From an uncultured Roseburia sp. (GTDB lineage: Bacteria > Bacillota > Clostridia > Lachnospirales > Lachnospiraceae), in the NCBI GenBank assembly GCA_934358955.1, contig CAKRLC010000029.1, positions 1-25,260 of the forward strand: a stretch of 25,260 bases of DNA, in the 5' to 3' direction. Below are positions 14,977 to 23,161 of the stretch, one piece after another. The notes under the pieces were generated by a model that was given only the letters and a program-made list of their open reading frames with translations, searched no databases and was not told the origin of the DNA. The position numbers were made by a program, and so were the translations under genes. How positions within the stretch are numbered: position 1 is the stretch's first letter; every line of letters begins with the position of its first letter.

Positions 14977-16068
14977 ATGAAAGCAAAAAACGTAATTTTA
15001 CAGGGAAAAACAATTTTAGTAACAGGAGCTGCCGGATTTATCGGCAGCAATCTTGTGTTAGAATTATTAAGAACACAGTCACCGGTCCATGTGATCGGCA
15101 TTGACAATATGAATGATTATTATGATGTTTCGATTAAGGAATATCGTTTGGAACAGATTGAGAAGCTTGCAAAGGAACATGAGGAATCTTCCTGGAAGTT
15201 TATAAAAGGTTCCATTGCGGATAAGGCACTGATCGATTCTGTTTTCGCTGAATATAAACCGGCAGTTGTTGTAAATCTGGCTGCACAGGCAGGTGTCCGC
15301 TATTCGATCACCAATCCGGATGTGTATATCGAATCCAATCTGATTGGTTTTTATAATATTTTAGAGGCATGCCGCCATTCCTATGATGGTGGGCAGACAG
15401 GTGTAGAGCATCTTGTTTATGCATCCTCATCTTCTGTTTACGGCTCCAATAAGAAGGTGCCATATTCAACCGATGACAAGGTGGATAATCCGGTTTCCCT
15501 TTATGCAGCGACAAAGAAGTCAAATGAGCTGATGGCACATGCCTACAGCAAGCTTTATAATATCCCGTCTACCGGACTTCGCTTCTTTACGGTATATGGA
15601 CCGGCAGGAAGACCGGATATGGCTTATTTTGGATTTACGAATAAGCTGTTAAAGGGTGATACGATCCAGATTTTTAATTATGGAAATTGTAAACGTGATT
15701 TTACGTTTGTAGATGATATTGTAGAAGGCGTAAAACGTGTCATGCAGGCTGCACCGGAGAAGAAGGTGGGTGAGGATGGATTGCCATTGCCACCATACGC
15801 AGTTTATAATATCGGAAATAACCAGCCGGAAAATCTGCTTGATTTTGTAGATATTTTACAGCAGGAGCTGATCCGCGCAGGGGTATTGCCGGAAGATTAT
15901 GATTTTGAAGCACATAAAAAGTTAGTTCCGATGCAGCCGGGAGACGTTCCGGTAACTTATGCAGATACCAGTGCCTTAGAGGCAGATTTTGGATTTAAAC
16001 CGAACACAAGCTTACGCGATGGTCTTCGGAAGTTTGCAGAGTGGTACAAAGTATTTTATGAAGTATAA
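14977..16068 (+). CDS. UDP-glucuronate 4-epimerase (SDR family)
   Basis: It interconverts UDP-glucuronate and UDP-galacturonate for capsule or exopolysaccharide. The 363 residues carry an N-terminal NAD loop TGAAGFIGSN (16-25), the family signature IDNMNDYYDVSIKEYRLEQI (sequence very like LspL/Cap1J proteins), the active-site SSSSVYG, and Tyr176-x3-Lys180 (YAATK). RFFTVYGPAGRPDMA follows. GGAGG lies 10 bases before the ATG. It sits directly after fkp on the same strand. Other 4-epimerases of the extended SDR group are possible, but the NDYYDVSIKEYRLE region favours UDP-glucuronate. Confidence 0.88.
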   Translation: MKAKNVILQGKTILVTGAAGFIGSNLVLELLRTQSPVHVIGIDNMNDYYDVSIKEYRLEQIEKLAKEHEESSWKFIKGSIADKALIDSVFAEYKPAVVVNLAAQAGVRYSITNPDVYIESNLIGFYNILEACRHSYDGGQTGVEHLVYASSSSVYGSNKKVPYSTDDKVDNPVSLYAATKKSNELMAHAYSKLYNIPSTGLRFFTVYGPAGRPDMAYFGFTNKLLKGDTIQIFNYGNCKRDFTFVDDIVEGVKRVMQAAPEKKVGEDGLPLPPYAVYNIGNNQPENLLDFVDILQQELIRAGVLPEDYDFEAHKKLVPMQPGDVPVTYADTSALEADFGFKPNTSLRDGLRKFAEWYKVFYEV

Positions 16069-16092
16069 CCGGAAGAAAAAGGTTATTTCTTT
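16065..16092 (+). terminator. short hairpin with T tract after the epimerase
   Basis: ATAACC (16065-16070) pairs with GGTTAT (16081-16086), followed by TTCTTTTTT. The stem overlaps the stop codon and the start of the convergent flavin reductase gene's 3' end. It is short but has a proper T run. Confidence 0.5.
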
Positions 16093-16682
16093 TTTACACT
16101 GTATCCGAAGGAGCCAAGTTTTTTCCCAAGCAGAAAGTATTCACCGTGGGAATAGGTAACAAGACCGCTCTCGTTCAGTTCGAATTTTCCGGTTTCGTTC
16201 AGTAATGCGTCATCGATCGTGACACCAACAACATCTGCAAGGATCATGGAGTGACTGCCAAGTGGCTTGATCTCGCGTACCTTGCATTCGATGTTGACCG
16301 GACTTTCAGCAATGCCCGGAGCATGGATATGCGTAGATGGGAGAGGTGTCAGATGCATTTCCTGAAATTTATCGACGTCCCGTCCGGAGCGGACACCGCA
16401 GTAATCCGTTGCTTTTACAAGCGCTTCTGTGGTCAGGTTGATCACAAATTCGCCGGATTCTTCGATCAGATGATAAGAATAGCGTTCCGGGCGTACGGAG
16501 ATGGATACCATCGGTGGATTTGTACATACCGTTCCAGCCCAGGCAATCGTGATGATATTTGGTTTTCCTTCCAGCTCTGGCTTTTCACAGAGTGAATCTT
16601 TCCCGGTAAGACTCTGGCAGCTGACCATGACGGCCGGGAGAGGATAGAGCATATTTCCTGGTTTCCAACATTGTTTTGCCAT
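16083..16682 (-). CDS. flavin reductase-like / flavoredoxin family protein
   Basis: A 199-residue protein of the FMN-binding split-barrel flavin reductase group. Seen: an N-terminal PLPAVMVSCQ strand, NIITIAWAGTVCTNPPMVSI (the typical TxAW…PPxxxxSV core near residues 42-62), ESGEFVINLTTEAL, and DKFQEMHLTPLP. Such proteins bind FMN and transfer electrons from NAD(P)H or ferredoxin-linked partners; the partner here is not known. GAGGAA precedes the ATG on the minus strand. The upstream gap holds the palindromic element at 16731-16973, which would lie in this gene's leader if transcription begins beyond it. Confidence 0.85.
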   Translation of the reverse strand: MAKQCWKPGNMLYPLPAVMVSCQSLTGKDSLCEKPELEGKPNIITIAWAGTVCTNPPMVSISVRPERYSYHLIEESGEFVINLTTEALVKATDYCGVRSGRDVDKFQEMHLTPLPSTHIHAPGIAESPVNIECKVREIKPLGSHSMILADVVGVTIDDALLNETGKFELNESGLVTYSHGEYFLLGKKLGSFGYSVKKK

Positions 16683-16730
16683 TTTTTAATTCCTCGTCTT
16701 TCTTATATTTATTATTGTTATGATTATATG

Positions 16731-16973
16731 TAAAATTCGGGTGTCGAAGTTCTGCTTCATAAATTTTATTAGGCGATTGCAAAAAAGAAATATTTCAGGT
16801 TTCTCCTTGTGCAATGAAGATGAGACTCATGAATCGTGGAAGCTTTTGCTGAACACGATTCATGTTTTCAGAGGCTCATCGGAATGTTTGCACAATGAAA
16901 CCTGGAATATTTCTTTTTTTGCAATTTGATATCATAAGTTAAAATGCAGATTTCCTGACACCCGAATTTTATA
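16731..16973. repeat. long palindromic intergenic element, full copy
   Basis: About 243 bases form one large imperfect hairpin. The ends match: TAAAATTCGGGTGTC (from 16731) against GACACCCGAATTTTA (to 16972). Inner arms match too: GCAAAAAAGAAATATTTCAGG against CCTGGAATATTTCTTTTTTT with TGC at the base. At the centre CATGAATCGTG (16828-16838) pairs with CACGATTCATG (16853-16863). No gene is encoded. It lies between the 3' end of the DUF4364 gene and the 5' end of the flavin reductase gene. A related half copy lies at 19763-19912. It may be a MITE-like repeat or a structured RNA. Confidence 0.8.
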
Positions 16974-16980
16974 GGATTAA

Positions 16981-17496
16981 TTATTTCAGGAGAATATCCA
17001 TCAGATAGGCATAAACATCTTCGTTCTGTCTTTTCCAGTTATTACAGATCGCTTCTGCCTGCGCGCGGTTTTTGACGCTGAGTGTCAGGTCAATCAGATT
17101 TGTATTATGCTCCCGGTATTGGCAGCGTACAGCATAATCCTGATTTGGAGTTTTGTAATAGTCAGCCAGAATGGAATTGTCATTTCGAAGCTGAAGCTTA
17201 TTTTTGTCTAAAAACGCCATCGTATCCCGTTCAATGGCATCCGAAATCTTATCTTTAAAAAATTCCAGAGTTTCTTTACCGGCAGCAGTGATCGTATATT
17301 GTGTATTGCTGTGTGTGGATTCTGCATGGATGAGATCGGCATCGACCAGATCGCTGATCACCTGCTGAACACGGAAGTAATCGGTGTAGTCCTGCTCCAG
17401 GAAAAAATTTGAAATCTGTGTATTGGTCAATGGAAAATCAACTTTGTCTAACATATTTAATATGGTCAGTTTATAAATAGTAAATGGTTCTGCCAT
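16981..17496 (-). CDS. DUF4364 family protein (winged-helix-like regulator)
   Basis: A 171-residue protein of the DUF4364 family, common in Clostridia. The first 75 residues look like a winged helix: FTIYKLTILNMLDKVDFPLT, then the TNTQISNFFLEQ helix pair, then YFRVQQVISDLVDADLI and a TQYTITAAGKETLEFF wing. The C-terminal part is helix and strand with a conserved-looking YREHNTNLIDLTLSV. A regulatory, possibly DNA-binding role is inferred from the fold. AGAGGTG precedes the ATG. It is 98 bases downstream of the radical SAM gene on the same strand. Confidence 0.85.
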   Translation of the reverse strand: MAEPFTIYKLTILNMLDKVDFPLTNTQISNFFLEQDYTDYFRVQQVISDLVDADLIHAESTHSNTQYTITAAGKETLEFFKDKISDAIERDTMAFLDKNKLQLRNDNSILADYYKTPNQDYAVRCQYREHNTNLIDLTLSVKNRAQAEAICNNWKRQNEDVYAYLMDILLK

Positions 17497-17594
17497 AAAG
17501 ATACACCTCTTTCTTATGGATAGATTCCGTCAATGTGGTCAATGAAGATGCATCGACGGTATGGCTTTGCTGCTGAAAATGACCGGAGCTCCGG

Positions 17595-18557
17595 CTATGA
17601 AAAAAGAGTTTCGGATTCCTGCTTTGAATAATATTTTCCCTGCCAGGTATCACGTTCGCGGAAACGCTTCTGGATCGTATTTAAAACCCGTTTTTTATCG
17701 GTACTCCAGGTTGGCGCGATCAGAAGGGAACGTGGTCCATCACCGGTGATACGGTGGATGACCATATCAGGCGGGAGCTGTTCCATGCAGGTTACGACAA
17801 AATCACAGTATTCCTCGAGGGAAAAGACCGGAAAAGGATGCTCTTCGTAGAGTGCTGCCAGGTCGGTATGCTTTAATATATGAAGAAGCTGTAATTTGAT
17901 GCCGGAAACAGGGAGCGCTGCGACGCGCGCGACAGATTGTAGCATCATATCTTCCGTCTCACCGGGCAGTCCTAAGATCAGATGCGTGATCACGGGAATT
18001 CCATGGGAGTGCAGGGCATGCACAGCTGCTTCATATTGCGCACAGGTAAAGCCGCTTCGGATCAGCTGGAGCGTGGAATCATGGATCGACTGCAGTCCGA
18101 GCTCGATCCAGACCGGCTTGATCTGATTTAACTCAGATAATAACGTAAGCACTTCCTCCGGAAGGCAGTCGCAACGTGTCGCAACAGACAGTGCAACGAT
18201 GTCCGGATGAAAAAGCGCCTCTGTAAAGATCTGGCGGAGGTAAGAAACCGGCGCATAAGTGTTCGTGTATGCCTGAAAATAAGCAATGAATTTCCGGCAG
18301 TTGCTTTTCGCCTGGATCCTTGTTTTGGCAGCTTCTATCTGGTCTGTTATAGAAAGGGAAGGGGATGCTGCAAAATCACCGCTTCCACCTGCACTGCAGA
18401 AAATGCAGCCTCTTGAATCTAAGGTTCCATCCCGGTTCGGGCAGGTCATACCGCCGTTTAAAGACAGGCGGTAGACTTTTTCACCGAAGGTCTGTTTTAA
18501 ATACTGATCGAGAGAATAATATCTTTTTTCATGATTAAAATAAGGATTTGTGTTCAT
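17595..18557 (-). CDS. radical SAM protein, TIGR01212/YhcC family
   Basis: A 320-residue radical SAM enzyme. The cluster motif lies near the N-terminus: GGMTCPNRDGTLDSRGCIFC, with Cys39, Cys51 and Cys54 (CX11CX2C, characteristic of the YhcC-like family rather than CX3CX2C). AYFQAYTNTYAP and IELGLQSIHDSTLQLIRSGF, then LILGLPGETEDMM, are typical of the TIM-barrel. The reaction is not known for this family. It begins 5 bases after the malic enzyme stop, so the two are almost certainly co-transcribed. Confidence 0.9.
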   Translation of the reverse strand: MNTNPYFNHEKRYYSLDQYLKQTFGEKVYRLSLNGGMTCPNRDGTLDSRGCIFCSAGGSGDFAASPSLSITDQIEAAKTRIQAKSNCRKFIAYFQAYTNTYAPVSYLRQIFTEALFHPDIVALSVATRCDCLPEEVLTLLSELNQIKPVWIELGLQSIHDSTLQLIRSGFTCAQYEAAVHALHSHGIPVITHLILGLPGETEDMMLQSVARVAALPVSGIKLQLLHILKHTDLAALYEEHPFPVFSLEEYCDFVVTCMEQLPPDMVIHRITGDGPRSLLIAPTWSTDKKRVLNTIQKRFRERDTWQGKYYSKQESETLFS

Positions 18558-18562
18558 ATTTA

Positions 18563-19717
18563 TTAGCGGACAATGTGTGCTTTTACAGCCTCACTTACGA
18601 CTTCGGCAACGCGTGGATCGAAAGCTTCCGGCATGATAAATTCATCATTCAGCTCTTCGTCAGAAACGAGATTAGCAAGTGCATTTGCAGCAGCTAACTT
18701 CATTTCCTCTGTGATCTGAGTTGCGCGTCCTTCTAAGGCACCTTTGAAGATTCCAGGGAAAGCAATGACGTTGTTTACCTGGTTCGGGAAATCGCTCCGA
18801 CCGGTACCAACGACTCTTGCGCCGGCAGCCTTTGCAACGTCCGGCATGATCTCAGGAACCGGATTGGCCATTGCAAAAAGAATGGAGTCTTTATTCATGG
18901 AAGCTACCATCTCAGGAGTGACGATATTTGGGGCAGAAACGCCGACAAAAATATCAGCACCATTTAATGCATCAGCAAGTGTTCCGGAAGCATTGGAGAG
19001 ATTCGTTACTTCGGTCATTTTCTTCTGCATCCAGTTTAAATCCGGATAATCTTTTCCGATGATTCCGTGACGGTCGCACATAGTCACATGCTTAAATCCA
19101 TAAGTGAGCAGGAGCTTTGTGATGGCAACACCGGCAGAGCCAGCGCCGTTTACAACAACTTTGCAGTCTTCTTTATGTTTTCCGGTCACACGCAGACCGT
19201 TGATAATGCCGGCAAGTACAACGATCGCAGTTCCGTGCTGGTCATCATGAAAAACAGGGATATCTAACATCTCTTTTAAACGTTCCTCGATTTCAAAGCA
19301 ACGTGGTGCGGAGATGTCTTCTAAGTTGATGCCACCGAAAGCAGGAGCGATATTTTTGATCGTGGAAATAATTTCCTCGGTATCCTGTGTATCGAGGCAG
19401 ATCGGAACAGCGTTCACATCCCCGAACTCTTTGAAGAGGACACATTTTCCTTCCATAACCGGCATAGCAGCGTATGGTCCGATATTTCCAAGTCCGAGAA
19501 CGGCACTTCCGTCAGAGATAACAGCAACGGTATTGGCTTTCATTGTATAAGTATAAGCAGCTTCTTTGTCATCAGCGATGACCTTACATGGCTCAGCAAC
19601 ACCAGGAGTGTACGCGATCGCAAGATCCTCCCTGGAATTTACCTTTGATTTTGCAGTTGTTTCTAATTTTCCGTTCCATTCCTGATGCATGGCAAGGGCT
19701 TTTTCTTTTACATCCAT
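18563..19717 (-). CDS. malic enzyme (oxaloacetate-decarboxylating malate dehydrogenase)
   Basis: It converts malate to pyruvate and CO2 with reduction of NAD(P). The 384 residues match the short bacterial form without the phosphotransacetylase tail. Seen: IAYTPGVAEPC with Tyr36, the catalytic Lys91 (EGKCVLFKEFGD), metal ligands in INLEDISAP (Glu133, Asp134) and FHDDQHGTA (Asp158, Asp159), and the dinucleotide loop NGAGSAGVA (190-198). Cofactor choice (NAD or NADP) cannot be told by eye. AAAGGAG precedes the ATG. It is the first gene of a minus-strand pair with the radical SAM gene. Confidence 0.93.
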   Translation of the reverse strand: MDVKEKALAMHQEWNGKLETTAKSKVNSREDLAIAYTPGVAEPCKVIADDKEAAYTYTMKANTVAVISDGSAVLGLGNIGPYAAMPVMEGKCVLFKEFGDVNAVPICLDTQDTEEIISTIKNIAPAFGGINLEDISAPRCFEIEERLKEMLDIPVFHDDQHGTAIVVLAGIINGLRVTGKHKEDCKVVVNGAGSAGVAITKLLLTYGFKHVTMCDRHGIIGKDYPDLNWMQKKMTEVTNLSNASGTLADALNGADIFVGVSAPNIVTPEMVASMNKDSILFAMANPVPEIMPDVAKAAGARVVGTGRSDFPNQVNNVIAFPGIFKGALEGRATQITEEMKLAAANALANLVSDEELNDEFIMPEAFDPRVAEVVSEAVKAHIVR

Positions 19718-19762
19718 GTTGATAGATTCTCCTTTATTATTTATATGATTTTACGTTATTTT

Positions 19763-19912
19763 TGGATTCAGATGTCGAAAGGTCTGCACTTAAGTTTATG
19801 CTGGCAGCTTGCACAAAAAAATATTCCAAGTTTCATTGTGCAAAACATTCCGATAAGCCTCTGAAAGCGTGAAGCGTGTTCAGAAGTGGCTTCCACGCTT
19901 CATAAATTTCTT
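19763..19912. repeat. palindromic intergenic element, half copy in reverse orientation
   Basis: On the plus strand this matches the minus strand of the element at 16731-16973: ATGTCGAAAGGTCTGC end, AATATTCCAAGTTTCATTGT, CATTCCGATAAGCCTCTGAA, then a core hairpin TGAAGCGTG (19870-19878)/CACGCTTCA (19894-19902). The second long arm is missing. It lies between the divergent malic enzyme and rho genes, which are 376 bases apart. The rest of that gap holds the rho promoter. Confidence 0.75.
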
Positions 19913-19969
19913 AATTACACTCGCATCCATGATAACATTTCATTTTTTATTAATCAAGGAAATTAAGTG

Positions 19970-19998
19970 TTCCTTTTTCGGAAAAACTGGTGTATAAT
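19970..19998 (+). promoter_or_regulatory. probable rho promoter
   Basis: A perfect -10 box TATAAT at 19993-19998 lies 17 bases from a weak -35 TTCCTT (19970-19975). It would give a leader of about 90 nt before the rho ATG. The -35 is poor, so an activator or another start is possible. Confidence 0.45.
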
Positions 19999-20093
19999 GA
20001 AGCATATTCATAAGAATTAAGCATTTGTCATGTATTCGTTTTGTCAAGTCAGACAGGGAATCCCGGTTATTGGATGAATAAAGGAGTAATTGA

Positions 20094-21584
20094 ATGAGAG
20101 CAAAATATGAGAGCTTGTCAGTAGCAGTTCTGAAGGATCTTGCAAAAAGCAGGGGCATTAAGAGCATTTCTACGATGAAGAAGAATGAACTGATAGAGGC
20201 TATGCTGGCAGTGGATGCCAGAGAGGAGCAGAACAGACAGGAAAGCAGTGCGAAGCAGGATGATTCTGCAGAGAAACCGCGGGAAAGAGTCGTGCGCGTA
20301 AGGGATGACCGCAGAAGAACCGCGGATGCGACAGAAGCCAGGGAGTATTCCGGGGAGAACGGAAAAGAAAATAGTAAAGAAAATACAAATACAAGAGAAA
20401 ACACAAAAGAATATACAAAAGAAGAAGGTACGGTAGAGGATTCTTTTAAAACGCTCGACAGCGGTGTTACTGCGAACGGGATCTTAGAGGTGATGCCGGA
20501 TGGCTATGGTTTTATCCGTTGCGAGAATTATATGCCGGGTGAGAATGATGTGTATGTTTCCCCATCACAGATCCGCAAATTCAATCTGAAGACTGGAGAT
20601 ATTATCTGCGGTAATACAAGAGTGAAGACGCAGCAGGAAAAGTTTTCGGCATTATTATATGTGACATCGATCAATGGATATCATCCAAGCGTTGCGCAGC
20701 ACAGAAAGAATTTTGAGGATATGACGCCGATCTTCCCAAATGAGAGGATCCGCCTGGAACGTCCGGGAAGCAGTGTGGCAATGCGTATTGTAGATCTTGT
20801 TTCTCCAATCGGAAAAGGACAGCGTGGTATGATCGTATCCCCGCCCAAGGCAGGTAAGACAACGCTGTTAAAAGAGATTGCAAAGTCTGTGACAGCAACG
20901 CATCCGGAGATGCATCTGATCATTTTATTGATTGACGAGCGTCCGGAGGAAGTAACTGATATTAAGGAAGCAATTGAAGGAAAGAATGTGGAGGTTATCT
21001 ACTCTACGTTTGATGAGCTTCCGGAACACCACAAGAGAGTGTCCGAGATGGTGATCGAGCGAGCAAAGCGTCTGGTAGAGCACAAGAAAGACGTCATGAT
21101 CCTGTTAGACAGTATTACGCGTCTGGCAAGGGCATATAACCTTACAGTTCCACCAAGTGGAAGAACGCTTTCCGGAGGTCTTGATCCGGCTGCGCTTCAC
21201 ATGCCAAAGAGGTTTTTTGGTGCTGCGAGAAATATGCGCGAGGGAGGAAGCCTGACAATTCTTGCGACCGCACTTGTAGACACCGGAAGTAAGATGGATG
21301 ATGTTGTATTCGAGGAATTTAAGGGAACCGGTAATATGGAGCTTGTGCTTGACCGGAAGCTTTCTGAGAAGAGGGTATTCCCTGCGATCGACATTGTAAA
21401 ATCAGGAACAAGACGAGAAGACCTGTTGTTAGACAGAGAGGAGCTTGAAGCAGTTGAGATCATGCGTAAGGCTTATAATGGCATGCGCGCAGACGAAGCG
21501 GTTGAGAATATCCTGAATATGTTTGCGCGGACGAAGAACAATAAAGAATATATCAATATGGTAAAGAAAAACCGTATTATATAG
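20094..21584 (+). CDS. rho: transcription termination factor Rho
   Basis: A hexameric RNA helicase that ends transcription. The 496 residues start with a Rho N-terminal helical domain ([20 protein letters not shown]). A disordered Glu/Asn/Lys/Arg-rich insert follows at about residues 43-118, with [20 protein letters not shown]. Next is the cold-shock RNA-binding domain ([20 protein letters not shown], about 126-145), then the RecA-like ATPase with Walker [10 protein letters not shown] (about 249-257), [10 protein letters not shown] and [13 protein letters not shown]. The insert makes it longer than the 420-residue E. coli form, as in many Clostridia. AAAGGAG lies before the ATG. Confidence 0.96.
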   Translation: MRAKYESLSVAVLKDLAKSRGIKSISTMKKNELIEAMLAVDAREEQNRQESSAKQDDSAEKPRERVVRVRDDRRRTADATEAREYSGENGKENSKENTNTRENTKEYTKEEGTVEDSFKTLDSGVTANGILEVMPDGYGFIRCENYMPGENDVYVSPSQIRKFNLKTGDIICGNTRVKTQQEKFSALLYVTSINGYHPSVAQHRKNFEDMTPIFPNERIRLERPGSSVAMRIVDLVSPIGKGQRGMIVSPPKAGKTTLLKEIAKSVTATHPEMHLIILLIDERPEEVTDIKEAIEGKNVEVIYSTFDELPEHHKRVSEMVIERAKRLVEHKKDVMILLDSITRLARAYNLTVPPSGRTLSGGLDPAALHMPKRFFGAARNMREGGSLTILATALVDTGSKMDDVVFEEFKGTGNMELVLDRKLSEKRVFPAIDIVKSGTRREDLLLDREELEAVEIMRKAYNGMRADEAVENILNMFARTKNNKEYINMVKKNRII

Positions 21585-21615
21585 CAAAGCAAAAACTTAA
21601 AATGAGTCTGCGAAT

Positions 21616-21649
21616 CGTTACTGGAGCGAGGTACGAGTGAACAGTAACG
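21616..21649. repeat. hairpin after rho
   Basis: CGTTACTG (21616-21623) and CAGTAACG (21642-21649) form a perfect 8-bp stem with an 18-base loop, and GAA/TTC can extend it. No T run follows directly, so it is not a standard terminator. It starts about 30 bases after the rho stop and could mark the end of the rho transcript or be a dispersed repeat. Confidence 0.5.
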
Positions 21650-21687
21650 TTCAGAACAAAATTTTGCAAAAAAATAATAAAAATATC

Positions 21688-21716
21688 TTGATTTGCGTAG
21701 TATGCTATGCTATACT
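21688..21716 (+). promoter_or_regulatory. probable rpmE promoter
   Basis: TTGATT (21688-21693), a 17-base spacer and TATACT (21711-21716). It would start a leader of about 165 nt before rpmE. Spacing and boxes fit the main sigma factor. Confidence 0.65.
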
Positions 21717-21722
21717 GTAAAA

Positions 21723-21880
21723 GCTGTTTATCGGGATAAAGAATCTGCATAACAGATTCTGGACAGTTTTTGAAATCGTGTATATTCTTGCATTAAGTGC
21801 CATATGCGGATCGGGCATACGGGCATAAAGAATATAGAACAAGCGTAACTTTCAATAATAACGATAAGAATAAAAGAGGT
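21723..21880 (+). promoter_or_regulatory. structured 5' leader of rpmE, possible L31 autoregulatory element
   Basis: Two structures are visible. AGAATCTG (21740-21747) pairs with CAGATTCT (21753-21760) and is followed by GTTTTT at 21766-21771, like an attenuator. ATATTCTT (21782-21789) pairs with AAGAATAT (21828-21835), enclosing TGCC/GGCA pairs. Ribosomal protein genes in Firmicutes often carry autoregulatory leaders, and L31 leaders have been described. I cannot confirm a match to a known class. Confidence 0.4.
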
Positions 21881-21887
21881 GAAAATC

Positions 21888-22091
21888 ATGAGAGAAGGAA
21901 TCCATCCAGATTATTATCAGGCAACTGTTACTTGCAACTGCGGAAACACATTTGTTACAGGATCTACAAAGGAAGATATCCACGTAGAAATCTGTTCTAA
22001 ATGCCATCCATTCTACACAGGACAGCAGAAAGCTAACAGAACTGATGGACGTATTGATAAGTTCAACAAGAAATACGGTATCAACAAATAA
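21888..22091 (+). CDS. rpmE: 50S ribosomal protein L31
   Basis: A 67-residue protein: [20 protein letters not shown], then [20 protein letters not shown]. Four Cys (16, 18, 36, 39) in CxC…CxxC form mark the zinc-binding variant of L31, which can act as a zinc store. AGAGGTG at 21875-21881 fixes the ATG at 21888; a GTG at 21879 lies within that binding site. A strong terminator follows 18 bases after the stop. Confidence 0.96.
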   Translation: MREGIHPDYYQATVTCNCGNTFVTGSTKEDIHVEICSKCHPFYTGQQKANRTDGRIDKFNKKYGINK

Positions 22092-22109
22092 AAAAGTGTG
22101 GTTACAGAT

Positions 22110-22142
22110 AAGGTTGAGGTTATTAAATCTCAACCTTTTTTT
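22110..22142 (+). terminator. intrinsic terminator after rpmE
   Basis: AAGGTTGAG (22110-22118) pairs with CTCAACCTT (22129-22137), with a T run over 22136-22142. This is a standard strong hairpin with a T tract. Confidence 0.9.
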
Positions 22143-22166
22143 GGAACAATGGATCGAGGATTTTGA

Positions 22167-23159
22167 ATGAGATATTCAGGAATTGGCGGACAGGCTGTCA
22201 TGGAAGGCGTTATGATGAAGAACAGGGACGAATACGCCGTCGCAGTAAGAAAGCCTGACCATGAGATTGTTGTAGAGGTTTCAGAGTATACCGGAATCAT
22301 TAAGAATAAGAAAATAAAGAATATACCGATTTTAAGAGGCGTGTTCAATTTTATAGAGTCACTGGTCCTTGGAATGAAGACACTGACATTTTCGGCATCG
22401 TTTTTTGAAGAAGAAGAGAAAGACGACCGGAAAAAACAGCTGCCTGCAGAAGAACAGGAACGGTTAGACAAAAAAGAAAAAAAGAAAGAAGATGCGATGT
22501 TAGGCGGAACGGTTGCATTATCGATCGTTCTGGCAGTAGTGATTTTTATGCTGCTTCCTTATTATATTTCTGCACTGTTTCAGAAGGTGATCCAGACGCG
22601 GTGGGTGATCGCATTGTTAGAGGGTGTGATCCGTCTTGCGATTTTTATTGGTTATGTAGGCCTGATCTCACTGATGGAGGATATCCGCCGTGTATATATG
22701 TATCATGGCGCAGAGCATAAATGCATCAACTGCATTGAACATGGAATGGATCTGACCGTTGAGAATGTCAGAAAGAGCTCAAGACTGCATAAACGCTGCG
22801 GAACAAGCTTCCTTTTGATCGTAATGCTGATCAGTATTATTTTTTTCATGTTTATCAGAGTGGATTCTCCACTTTTGAAAGTAGTTGTAAGAATACTGCT
22901 TGTGCCGGTGATCGCCGGTGTATCATATGAGTTTATCCGACTGGCAGGCAGAAGCGACAATGCGGTGGTGAACCTGCTCAGTAAGCCGGGACTGTGGCTG
23001 CAGAGGCTGACAACAAAGGAACCGGATGATGATATGATAGAGGTCGGGATCGCTTCCGTGGAGGCGGTTTTTGACTGGAGAACGTATGTGGAAGAGGTCC
23101 GTAAGGAAGAAGGACTGCATGCAGAGGAAGTGATATTGGCAAAGAAGGACGTGATTTAG
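22167..23159 (+). CDS. DUF1385 membrane protein
   Basis: A 330-residue protein of the DUF1385 family (YqhQ-like), common near prmC-prfA in Firmicutes. The N-terminus carries the family signature MRYSGIGGQAVMEGVMMKNR. About four membrane segments follow a charged KKEKKKEDAM stretch (residues about 113-135, 150-172, 212-232, 238-255). YMYHGAEHKCINCIEHG lies in a loop and is strongly conserved in memory, with His and Cys that could bind metal. Function is unknown. It begins 24 bases after the terminator and ends 2 bases before the prmC start, so it is translated with prmC. Confidence 0.9.
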   Translation: MRYSGIGGQAVMEGVMMKNRDEYAVAVRKPDHEIVVEVSEYTGIIKNKKIKNIPILRGVFNFIESLVLGMKTLTFSASFFEEEEKDDRKKQLPAEEQERLDKKEKKKEDAMLGGTVALSIVLAVVIFMLLPYYISALFQKVIQTRWVIALLEGVIRLAIFIGYVGLISLMEDIRRVYMYHGAEHKCINCIEHGMDLTVENVRKSSRLHKRCGTSFLLIVMLISIIFFMFIRVDSPLLKVVVRILLVPVIAGVSYEFIRLAGRSDNAVVNLLSKPGLWLQRLTTKEPDDDMIEVGIASVEAVFDWRTYVEEVRKEEGLHAEEVILAKKDVI

Positions 23160-23161
23160 AG

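Noticed and set aside
16720..16929. Frame of 69 residues within the palindromic element
   Set aside because: It coincides with the two arms and loop of the inverted repeat, has no ribosome binding site, and is not kept in the related copy at 19763.
19940..20404. Open frame of 154 residues on the minus strand opposite the rho start
   Set aside because: The Ser/Phe/Leu-rich product arises from the Glu/Asn/Arg-rich insert of rho read backwards.
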